Below, piece after piece: positions 26,701 through 37,032 of a stretch of DNA of 64,000 bases. This DNA comes from Motacilla alba alba (Eukaryota; Chordata; Aves; Passeriformes; Motacillidae), in assembly GCF_015832195.1 (NCBI RefSeq), contig NC_052046.1, positions 38,406,911 to 38,470,910 on the forward strand, given 5' to 3'. A model generated the notes under the pieces. That model had not been told where the DNA came from, did not search any database, and saw only the letters and a list, made by a program, of their open reading frames with translations. Every line of letters begins with the position of its first letter. Position 1 is the first letter of the stretch. The translations under genes and the position numbers were made by a program.

Positions 26701-29700
26701 CTGAGCAGCAACAGCAACAAGGATACAAACCTTGTGGGCTTCTGTGCCAGCAGCCAGGAAGAGATGTGGATTTCAGACCAGCTACTGGTGAGCACTTGTG
26801 GATGGAACATCCTGGCTTTTTGGCTTTTTTTTTTTTTAAGTAACTCCTAACAATTTGTTACATTTAGTTATTTAAATCTTGACCAAAATTAGGTTGTGAT
26901 ATACTGTGATCATCACTAAGAGCAGAAGCAGCTTTGGCTGCCCCTGTACCATCCTCTTTCATACACATATTTCACCATTTTGAACTCAGTAATTATGTCT
27001 GCACTGGACAGCAAAGTGTCACTTTAAAAAGCCTGATCTTGCACCAGCAGTATTCAGACAGCAGATTTCACAACTCTGGATCACCTTGATGTCTGATGAG
27101 GAATTGTAATCACCTCTTTGAGAGAAAACAAAGTGACCACTGTAGTTCAAACACTGGCTGTGAAATTATCCACAACTATTTTAACAGTTGTGTAAAAAAA
27201 AAATACCATCTTAAAAAAAAAATCACACATTGAAACTTGTAATGTTTCTTCCTGATGCCTTGACTTTAACAATAACTACAGCAAACCCATATTCCTTTAG
27301 AGACTACATACTGTCAGCAAAATAATTTTTAGGACATGGAAGTACTTTTACAGTATGTTTTACCCTCTCAGAATTGATTGGATTGGACTGCATTGCTGCT
27401 AAACCTTCATGACTTTGCTTCTTAGGCAAGCATTTTGCACCATCTACTGGCCCAACAAATGCATTTTAAGCTCACTGTTCAGTTTGGCTTTCAACTTGTT
27501 AGCCTTGTTTTATCTGTTTGCTAGTGAAAAACATTTTTTTCCTAATTATCTGTACGGTGGTATACATTTAAGAAAGGGTGGTCTTCAAACAATGTGAGCA
27601 GAAGATGTGTTATTCTAAAACTAAGGGACCTTATACACATTTAATACTGTCTTTTTTCATGCTATGCCGGTAAGTGACAATACTAATTTAGAGTATTTCC
27701 ATTTTGCCAGCCTTTATACTTCTCCCTCAATATGACAGTTAAGTTCAAAGTCAACCTTCCAAGCAATAAACTCAGCTTTTTTAATTTATTATTTTAAACA
27801 GAACATTTTCACAGGATTATCTTTTCAGCAGAAAGAAGCTAACTACAGCTACAATTTGCTGACAACAAATGCTGTAAATTTAAACTTACCTTACTCTATG
27901 TAGAGCATGCATTTCACGTTGGCATGTGCCACACTAGTGTAATCCCTATCTGGGTTCACACAAATGGTTTCTGTACACAATTTGCTACAGGAATTTGTAC
28001 AGCTCTCAAAGCATCTGGGTTTGAAGGTGATTCAGTACCCAACCCCAAGAGATTATACAAAGTGGGGTAAAAACACAGCAAAGGTTAGGAAAAGGAGTAC
28101 TGGCAGAGGAGCAGATGGCTAAGGATTAAGACAGTAGCTCTCCAATACTGGTGGCAGGGATACCAGGTTTCAGTGGTCATTGGGGCTGGAGACCAGAAGG
28201 AAAAGTATCATTCACCTAAATCTCCAGTGAGACTTGAGATTGGGATCTCTGTTATTTTTGACATGATGTATCTTCCTGAATTAAAATTTGCCTTTGCACT
28301 TAGTTCCAGGCTTAAAAATAATTTCCAGAAGTCCCAAGTCCTTGAAAGATTCCTGCAAATTTTTGTTCCAAGGCTGGTTCCCAATGACAAATGAGAACCA
28401 ATATAATTAACAAGCATTAAGTAGAAGTTAAAAAAACAAAAGGGAAAAAAAATTCTTATGAAGTAGTGCTTCTCAAGAAAGGTATCTCAAAAAACAGGTG
28501 TTAATCAAATAGTTTAATGAGCTATGCAAAGTCCATCAGTCCTGTTACGGGTGATGTTTGAGGACACCACAAGAACAGAAGGCAGTGAAGCAAATTAGCC
28601 AAATGCTGATGTATCTGTTCAGTGACTCATGCAGCCGGTTGTTACAGTGATTCCAAATGCTGAAAATAACCAAACTGTCTTAGAGGGGTAAATATCAGAT
28701 GGTAATTGCATGCTTGTGAACAGCCCAGCACTCAGGAGCACAACATGTTTTAACAAGACAAAACTTTAAACTGCTAACCTTTCCAAAAGAAAACAAGCAA
28801 AAAACTGCACTTTTGACTGCAAAGTAGTAAAATGCCTACAAATTCTTGAAAGAGCAAATATTAAACTGTAAATTTTCGCTCAGTGAAAAAAATAAGCCAA
28901 ATATGATTTTGAAGGCAAAAGATAATTTACTTAGACCCATATGAACATCGATCATTATAGTGACATTAGAATGCTTGTTCTCTTAATCATGTTTTACTAA
29001 CTCTGCTGGAGGATATTTGAAGAGTCAATTCAGGTAACAGAAAAGAAATAGCTCAAAAACATGATAACACTTCTTGAACAAGATGAAGAATACCTGCTTG
29101 GTTTTTGCAAGACATTATCTGGCTCCTGTCAATTAAATATCTGATGTTTAGTTGGAAGCCTCATATACAGTAATTCTCTTAACAGTATTCCATTGCAGAC
29201 AGTAATGCAGAAACACCAACAAAAATCTGAGAACTGCATATTTAAAAACCCAGACAGAGCTCACAAGTAACAAAATTTATCTATTGCAACAGCATTTTCC
29301 AATTACTGGCAAATATAGGCCCTGCCTCTTCGGTTCCTTTGCATGGTTATTGCAGGATTTCTAATGCTTCACACAGAACAAGCTGGTGATAAAATGAAAG
29401 AGCAAATGTTTTACATGCTAATGTAAGCATGTGAAGCTTTTACATAGTTGAAATTCATGAAAGGCCTCAGGACTTCCACTTTCAGTAACAGAATGAGGAT
29501 ATGAGCAAAAACCAAAAAAGGAAGATTCAATTTACAATTAGATGCAATACCATCTAAAAGCTTCACATAAATATCTGAATTTTGCAAATTTCCTGTACCT
29601 GGACAAAATTCCCTAAACTCCTGCTACTTTTAGCTAGTACAGACAGGGAACAGCTCTTTAGAGACTGAGAATCAATTGCTTATTTCATCTGAAATTTCTC

Positions 29701-32700
29701 TAGATGTATTGATTCAAGCTTTCTGGATTTCAGTTGATATGTGCAGATGGCTAAAGGTATGTTTGTTGAATTTATTTTTTTTCAAAGGACTATAATGAAA
29801 GAAACAAAGGGATGTTTCCAATCAGTTAAAACACTTTTGATTAGAGTACAACCTTCCACTCCCTTTTTCCCTTTCCACATTTACATTTCCATGAAAAAAC
29901 TAATACAAGTCAGATTTAAAACAAATAAGTTATAATAGAATGCAGGAAAAAGAAGTCATTTATATGAAAGCCACATACAATGGAGATAAGAGAAGAAGAA
30001 CTAACAATGATTATATAAATAGAGAAACTGCCTTTTTTGTTATGAAAAGTCTTTTCTAATCCCAGGGCAAACAAATTTACCTACTTAAGTTCAGACTAGA
30101 TTTATAATTAATGATTACAAACAATGCTTGCTTGTCTTAGCAATGCAGTTTTCACTATTTTTTCACATTCACACCTTATGCCTCTCTAGTGGCTCACTTC
30201 TTGCTGAAACACAGTTTTCTGAAGTTTTGAAAACTTGCATTTATAATTATTTACACACAGGTTATAAAGAAGCTGACCCAAGGCCCTAAGATTAGACTAC
30301 TTAGTAAAAAGTGCTTTTGACTGTTTACAGTTGTAAAAGTATCATATTGGTCTACTTACTGAGCACTGAATTTCAAGATTAACATAAAGCCTTATTTCTC
30401 CTCATTTTCTCTATCCCTTTATTTTTCTATCATCCAAACAGCTTTTCTATTTTGTTTTCTTTTTGTTAATGCTAGCACACAGCTGAACTGTGGAGCCAAG
30501 GTTCTCAGATAGCACCCACCAATGCAGAATGCTATTTCTGAAAGGGAGAAAAAAATCCCTCAATTCCTAAAACCTGCCTGCCCAGTTTGAAGGGGTCTGA
30601 AACCCTAAACTATCAGGATACAGATACAAGAACAAGGAGTGCCTCAACCACTGTTTGTCACATGGAGCAATTTGCTCTACAACTATGAAATATCTCTCAG
30701 TTTCTTTTACCTTTATTAAACATAATTTCTTCTGGATTTACTCTACGTTACTGAAACCTTCCTAACTGGCATGGGAAAATAGGTTAAGTGTCTTCAGATA
30801 TCCACTAGCTAAAAGCTGGTAAATTCTGATTTTTCTTATTTTGTAGTTTTATTCATTAATTTCCTCTTTTTTGATTTTTACCAGCCCAAATAATTTCTGT
30901 ATAAGAAACAATTTACACAGTATGATCCATGTCTCAACAGTAGCTTTGAAACATCTTGCAGACACAGAACAACCTTACTGAAATCCAGCAGCACTACTCC
31001 TGCCATACATCTTGGAGATAATGAACATTTAACGTATTCTGCAATAGTAAATAGCTTGTGAGGTAGGCCTTAAACAAAAACCCAAAACAACACATAATTT
31101 CTCAGGGAATCAAAAAACTTGGGTATTTTTTATGGCTTATTTAGCCAGCAAGTCTGTCTTCTCATTCTATTTACAACTTCACTGGCAAATTGTTAATCAT
31201 TTAACAGAGACTATTCCACATAAAGAGACCACTATACTACATAAAGAAACACAATATTTAGTATATTTAGTAGTTTTTAAATTTTTCAATCTGCTTTTCT
31301 AAACAGCCAGTAGAGTGCAATGTCCAAAATAAGAAAACTAGTTTTTAAAGCTGACTAATGATGACCCTATTCACAGATCAGGCAGGTAACAAATACCACA
31401 GTGAGATACATTAACAATGGGCTCCAAACGGATCCTTAGAAGAAACAGTGTTGAAGGGTATTAAAACTGTATCACAAGGAAAAGAATGAAACATAACTTT
31501 GTATTCACTCCATTTTCTAGTATATTTGTATGATGAGAAGTCAAAGAAAATTATGTGATAACTTCATAGCTTGTTTTGAATCAAAGATGGGATCAGAAAC
31601 CAGGTCTCTGCTAAAGAAAAATACTGACCAGAACATGAAAGTTGAATTAGTGTTACTACCTTGCTCATCCATTTGTTCTTATTAAGCAGGTTTATATAAA
31701 CTAACCAAACCAGGAGCTAGGAAGTTACCTTGATCTGCCCATCTCTGGTGCATTGTCTTGTACTGTCTCAGAGGTTTATTAAGTGTGTCTTGAATCTGTG
31801 GATCAGCTGTAATCAGGTCAGTATTGACCTGATAAGAAAAAAAGCTAATTATAAAGCATAAAAGCTTATTAGTCTTCTAGAAACAAGTTAGCCTCACTAA
31901 ATTTGATGCATTTGCATGATAACTAGTAACTTTCTGTTGGAATGTTGGGGGACAAAAGACAGATGATGAACCTTTGGACCTTAACGTAAGAGATTTGGTA
32001 ACAGGATGCCTTGGCAAAAGCAAACGGAACTTTGAAAATTAGACCTAGACTGCAAGAAGATTAAATCAAATAGGTTTACTGGAAAAATAAAATCCCATTA
32101 AACTCCCCAAGCAAGAGATGTTGTTATATGCATAAGTTTGTGTATGTGATTTTAACCTAATCATTGTAGTACACATTACCAGTCTCCCTAAAATAGTATA
32201 TAAGCACTTGTATCCGACAATAAAATCAGATTCTGATCACCGAGTCAGTCTCCCCATCTCCCTCCATCGCTGACAATTTCCTTTTCCCTTCACTACTTCC
32301 ATAGAAACTATCAAACAGGTGAACTCCTGACAAAGAAATGGTCTTTAAATAACAGAGAAGCATATTAAGAAAAGGTTAAGAAGTGCTGTCTTTTACAAAA
32401 CTGCCAGATGTCAAGATAAGAGCAAGAAACAAGAAGCCTCTGTTCTTGAAACTCTACATTCTGTAGCACTCCTTATACAGAGTGCATTGAACAGCTGAGT
32501 GTCAGTGCTGCTTCAACTGGGGCAGGAATGAAGGACCAGAATGAAAAGTTGAAAGAGAAGGGATAAATCTCAGCTGAACTGAAATGTAAACAATTCACTG
32601 ACCTAAGTGGGAGGGGTTTACTGCTATAGCTCACACAAAGACAGTTAACCTAAATCACACCACTTCTGTTGCAGGACACAGGTATGGAAGTTTAATTACC

Positions 32701-35700
32701 ACAACTCAGCTGATAGGTGGTATGCCACTATGAACCCAGTTATGTGCGCAAGACCCAGTTATGTGCGCAAGTTATTGTCACAAAGTGACAATATCAAGTT
32801 TAGGGCTTGCTAGTAGCCACAGTTCATTGTCATTCAACTAGAGTAATTAATTAAGGACATAGCAATTGGGTCTTTCAATTATATATTTGATAATTTCTCA
32901 TGAAAAATCTCTGAATTTTCAGTCTCCTTAAATTAGGTTTAAGTGTTTTGTCTTTTACTCACTGACTGACTGAATCACCTCCAGTCTTGTCTCCTCCATC
33001 TGCCTCCTCGTCAGTATCAGAATCAGCTCCAATCTTGCCTAGATATACACAGTTTCAAACATAAAAATTTAGGAAAGTGATATAATTAATACTACATACT
33101 TAGGTTTACTCTTAATTACTAAGTCTATTGCAACCAGCAGAAGAGGATTTTTCCCAGTTAAAGCAGAAGTTCTAAAATTAGACTTAGTCAAAACCAAAAC
33201 CCTTATCTGGGAGTCTTCTGTTAGCTTCACATACATTTATACTGGATTACAAAAAATCTGATTAGCTATTCTGATTAGTACAATACTATGGGTCCTAAAA
33301 ACAAAGTACAGAATTAACAGCAAGATACTCTGGAACACCTAGACTCAAAGAGTTTTTCTTCATGGACAAGACAGCAATATGTTTATAAATAAGTTCTATA
33401 TTCCTTAAATATCAAGTGCAAGTTTAATAAACCTGTGAAAAGCTGGAATGTCATATCCTTAACCAAAGTACATGAACTATATGTCTTGGTGGAACTGAGT
33501 GATTATTTACACACTAATATATACTTACTAGTGTGTGTCTGTATATATACATATTTATTTAAGTAACTAAAAAGAGTGCAAATCCAGTTGAGGCAGACTA
33601 TTCTCTGGTGTACAGTGGAGTCTTAAAGTTTTGTTCATACCTTCAAGTATCTTCAACAGTTTTTTTTCAGATAACAGCTCCAACTGCTCCATGCAAAGTC
33701 TTTTGATTTCGTCCATGGAACAGTTCTAAGAAGACAGATAAGATAAACCACAAGCTACTAAAAATTTCTGAGAAGAGAGTAATTAAAGATGTAATGTCCA
33801 ACTGTAATGAAGAGTTAACTTGGATTAAAGCCTCTCCCATATTCTGATCTGCATTGATGCAACTGGTGTAGAAAACCAGGTATTTCGGTTATGACAAGAA
33901 ATGGCATATGTGTGGATTTCATCTGAAAAATTAAGCAATACACACTTTATCCTATGGCTTGGAGTCTTTACTGCAGCTACAACACTGAGCACCAGAAACA
34001 CCAGACTGTATGTGTGAAGCATGGAACAACCAACAGTTGCAGATCTGGTTATTCCTAGTTTTTCATCACTAGGGGGAAGCTGGGTTATGTAATTAAGCTT
34101 GCAAAGATCAGAGGCAACTGTTGAATGCAAGTCCACAAAACGGAGAAAATAATGTTACTGACAACACACCAACAGATGCGCATCACAACACAGAAAATAA
34201 AGAAAGTACGTAAACTGCAATTCATTTCTCATGCTTGGTACATACCATACTTTGCCACAGATTTTACTGGTATTCCAGTTATTTTCAAATCTCATACCTC
34301 TTGGTGACATTTGGGAATTTCACATTTTCAAATGAGACATGATACCATGTACAAGTACCAAAATTAGGAGCTGCTAAACAGGTTGTAACACTCATAGTCA
34401 CATTTTAAGTTTGATTGTCTCACTTATATTAATAATACAACTCATTAAGATAAAAATTTGAGATAACAAAATTACAACTACTAACAAGCATTACACAGAT
34501 GACATTTCACTTGCAGCCTCTTCTTCGCACAGGCTGCTTAGCCTAATTTATTTTACTAAGTCCTGTTGTTCACAAGACTCAAAAAGCATAAGCTCTAACC
34601 AGTAAAACTCCATCTTTAGTCCACAGCAGTTACAGCTTCAGAAGCTGTTCATGAAGAATGACCCTTATTTTCTTATCTCAGACATTGCTTTGATACCATA
34701 CAAAGAAAATCAGTTGCCACAAGCAGAAATCAGTATTTTACTTACAAATGTGAACAACACTACTGCATTTACTCCTGATATCCACGAAAATCCTTTTGCA
34801 CTCAACTAACCAGTACAGAGGGATAGTCTAAAGCTAAACCTGAAGTTTAGAAATGGTTGGCCTGGAATAACAACAGCAAATCTTTAAGAAGTCTCACTTC
34901 CAGACACATGACTTGGAGACTACTTAAGAAAGGTACTTGACTTCATAGAAACTTATTTAGCTGAGAAATATAAAGGCAGTTTTTACTATATAAATGCACT
35001 AGGCTTGAAAGATAAGTATGCTTTGTTACACAAGCATTCAAAATAATGATAAGTATATAAATGGGAAGTGTATTTCGGTACCTTTAAAGTATCAGGCAGC
35101 ATCTTCTGTAGTTTCTTCTCCCCTATAACACAGAAACACTGTTGAAGCATTTCCTTTTTGTCCCCAATGTAGAAACTGACAGGTTTGAGTGACACAGTGA
35201 GATCTAATCCTCCTTCTTCTATATCACTGGGTTGTTCAGCTTCTTCCACTTTTTCTCCAGAGAGTACATTGCACTTTGTTTCCTGAAATCAAGGAAGGTA
35301 CATTTTCTAGTGAATTAGAGAAGACAGATAATTACAGCTTCACCTGTGCCTGCAATAATTTTCCCTTCATAAATGCAAGGTACATCTTAAAGTGGACTTC
35401 TCAAGTTCCAGTGTTTCATATTGCAAAGTAACTGCAATACAGAAGTTACATACTTTATTACTGAAAACATTATTATGCTAGGAAAATTTTTTAAAGCTTC
35501 AGGAAGTGAAAAGTACTCCTACATATTAACTGGGAAATATTATCTGCAAATACTTAGCTGGTGCTTACACATGAAAGCATGCTTTAATGCAGAAGAAATC
35601 CATCTGATTAGCTGGGCAGTTAAATCATAAAGCTCATCATTTACAGCTACCCTGCTAAGACAGAAATTGGCATATAATCCCTCGTGTGGCACAGTCTTCA

Positions 35701-36391
35701 CAGAATTAAAATGGGCTTCGTATTAGAAAATACATCCTCCATACATCAGTGGAGGACCTCTAGAATAGAAAAAACTAATTAAAAAAAAGCCAAACAAAAC
35801 CAAAAACCGACCAAAAAAAAAAACAAACCCAAACCCAAAACCAAAACCAAACAAAACCAGCCAGAAATATATTTTGTTAGCCTCAGAATTCACTTAGGCG
35901 TGCATGTCACAACCATTTTTTGCACACCAACACATCCTTGAGAAGACTCACAAGGCCACAAGTATGAAAACCACGACGGCGGCTACCCGAGCTTGTACGC
36001 CACACCCCTGACGCCTGAAAAACACAGACCGGCGTTCTCGGGATGCGCGCCAGGGCTCGGCCGGCCCCCGTCAGCGCCTGTGCTGCCCATCTTCGCGCCG
36101 CCCTCCCGGCCGCTCCCTGCAGCCGCACACCGACCAGGGCGACTGGACCCGGCCCTTCCCGCAGCCAGGCCTCTGCCGCCACGACGCGGGACCGGGACGC
36201 GCCCGGGAAGGCAGAGGAGGCGCGGCACCGGCCAGACCCCGCGACTCCGCCCACGCTACCTCCAGGGCACCGTGGCTGGATTCGGTGCTCCGCCGCTTCC
36301 TGTCGCTGCCATCCGGCCCCGGGGCTCCCTCCGGGCAGCAGGAACGCGAGCGGCGCCTCTTCTTCTCCTTGGAAGACTTCCTGCCCGGCAT
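20792..36391 (-). CDS. CAAP1: Caspase activity and apoptosis inhibitor 1 (CAAP1)
   Basis: Six coding exons on the minus strand: 36391-36260, 35282-35082, 33725-33641, 33038-32963, 24969-24896 and 21135-20792 (stop included). All joins keep frame and use GT-AG, giving 303 aa. Exon 1 starts MPGRKSSKEKKRRRSRS, with a second basic cluster RKRRSTES, suggesting nuclear targeting. Residues ~66-82 hold the conserved core EEGGLDLTVSLKPVSFY, followed by QQCFC and GEKKLQKMLPD. The C-terminus has KSVNEILGLAESS and LELLELEMRARAIKALMKAG, predicted helical. Human CAAP1 is about 361 aa. The shortfall is mainly exon 1, which lacks the Gly/Ser-rich tract of mammals. In human cells CAAP1 is reported to restrain a caspase-10/-9/-3 amplification loop; its biochemistry is poorly defined. 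Introns hold an LTR of one family (23.05 kb), a second candidate LTR (31.9 kb) and an exon-like segment (31.7 kb). The ATG has a good context (G at -3) inside a CpG island. Confidence 0.95.
23054..23566 (+). mobile_element. Endogenous retrovirus LTR, plus strand, in CAAP1 intron 5
   Basis: It starts TGTGGCTAGAATGGAGTTAA and continues TTTTCTTCACAGCAGAG, GATAACACAC, AGGACAGCTGAGCCAAACTG, then an A/T-rich end with GTCTTTATATTGACTC and CCCACTGGGGGACAAG. The order of landmarks matches, in reverse orientation, the element at 50,594-51,172, so both belong to one LTR family. It looks like a solo LTR: no internal retroviral genes lie nearby. It is diverged, antisense to CAAP1, and I found no clear target-site duplication. 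The ends are approximate. Confidence 0.7.
31729..31828 (-). other. Exon-like segment in CAAP1 intron 4
   Basis: On the minus strand a strong polypyrimidine tract and acceptor (TTTTTTTCTTATCAG) precede 100 bases, followed by the donor CAAG|GTAACT. One frame is open throughout (33 codons). It is not a frame CAAP1 could use: joined to exon 4, the reading reaches TGA in the sixth codon. The human protein has nothing in this position. It is either a pseudoexon or a rarely used truncating exon. Confidence 0.3.
31935..32275 (+). mobile_element. Candidate solo LTR, plus strand, in CAAP1 intron 4
   Basis: 341 bases begin TGTTGGAATGTTGGGGGACA and end CATCGCTGACA (TG...CA). Inside, in order, are TATATAAGCAC (TATA-like), AATAAA and a CT-rich end CAGTCTCCCCATCTCCCTCC, the usual U3-R-U5 layout. 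The flanking pentamers CTTTC and ATTTC match at 4 of 5 bases, compatible with a decayed target duplication. No internal retroviral sequence is present. It differs from the other LTR family in this window, and the family name is unknown to me. Confidence 0.6.
32734..32771. repeat. Perfect tandem duplication, 19-bp unit
   Basis: ACCCAGTTATGTGCGCAAG occurs twice in immediate succession without mismatch. A perfect hairpin (arms of 9 bases, loop AAA; TATTGTCAC/GTGACAATA) follows at 32,773-32,793. It is intronic in CAAP1. Confidence 0.95.
35776..35861. repeat. A-rich (AAACC)n-like simple repeat
   Basis: Imperfect AAACC/AAAACC units with poly-A interruptions, in CAAP1 intron 1. It is low complexity and may be the tail region of an old retroelement. 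Confidence 0.7.
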
Positions 36392-36540
36392 GGCCGCGCC
36401 GCGCGCACACCGCGCGCCGCCACACGAGCGCCGCTTCCGGCGGGACTCGCGGGCAGCGCCTCCTGCCGGCCCCGCGCTGCGGCCTCCGGCGCCGCCGCGC
36501 CCGGGGCTCCAGATGGATGCCCCGGGGATGGATGTACGGG
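35975..36540. promoter_or_regulatory. CAAP1: CpG island promoter of CAAP1
   Basis: An abrupt change from AT-rich flanks to very GC- and CpG-rich sequence covers CAAP1 exon 1 and the start of intron 1. Upstream of the ATG (at 36,391) the minus strand carries an ETS-type CCGGAAGC near 36,434-36,441. The long overlapping open frames on both strands here are side effects of high GC. The start point of transcription is not determined. Confidence 0.8.
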
Positions 36541-36624
36541 AGGATGGCTTGGGGATAGCGAGGCCAGAGCAAAACTGCAGCCATTCGTGGGCACGCCACC
36601 TGTTTATACAAATATCGGTGATCT

Positions 36625-37032
36625 AGGGCCTAGAAGACCCATCTTACGAGGAGCTGGGATTGTTTAGTCTCCAGAAGAGGAGGCTCAGGGCTGACCCCAT
36701 TGCTCTCTAAAACTTCCTGAAAGGAGGGTGTAGTGAGGTGGGGTCAGTCTCTCCTGCCGTGCCTGCAGTGAGAGGACAAGAGGAAATGGCCTTAATCTGA
36801 GGCATGGGAGATTCAGATTAGATGTTAGGAAAAAAAAAACCAAAAATCACTGTCAGAGTGGTCAGGTGTTGGAACAGGTGTCCCTGATGGTGGAGTCACC
36901 ATCCCTGGAGGTGTTCAAGACATGTCTGGATCTGGTGCTGGTGGTGTGGTTTAATGATTGTAGTGATAATGCTGCGTGGATGGTGGACTCGATGATTACT
37001 TAAAGTTCTCTTCCAACATTGATGATTCTACA
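36625..37032 (+). mobile_element. CR1 LINE 3' fragment, plus strand, upstream of CAAP1
   Basis: CR1 landmarks in sense order: CTTACGAGGAGCTGGGATTG, CCAGAAGAGGAGGCTCAGGG, CCTGGAGGTGTTCAAGAC, then the 3' end TTCCAACATTGATGATTCTA. It starts only about 230 bases before the CAAP1 ATG, abutting the CpG island. Confidence 0.9.

Noticed and set aside
35907..36667. Long overlapping open frames on both strands (up to 234 codons) in the CAAP1 CpG island
   Set aside because: High GC removes stop codons. Only the short minus-strand frame from 36,391 resembles a known protein and has a matching donor.
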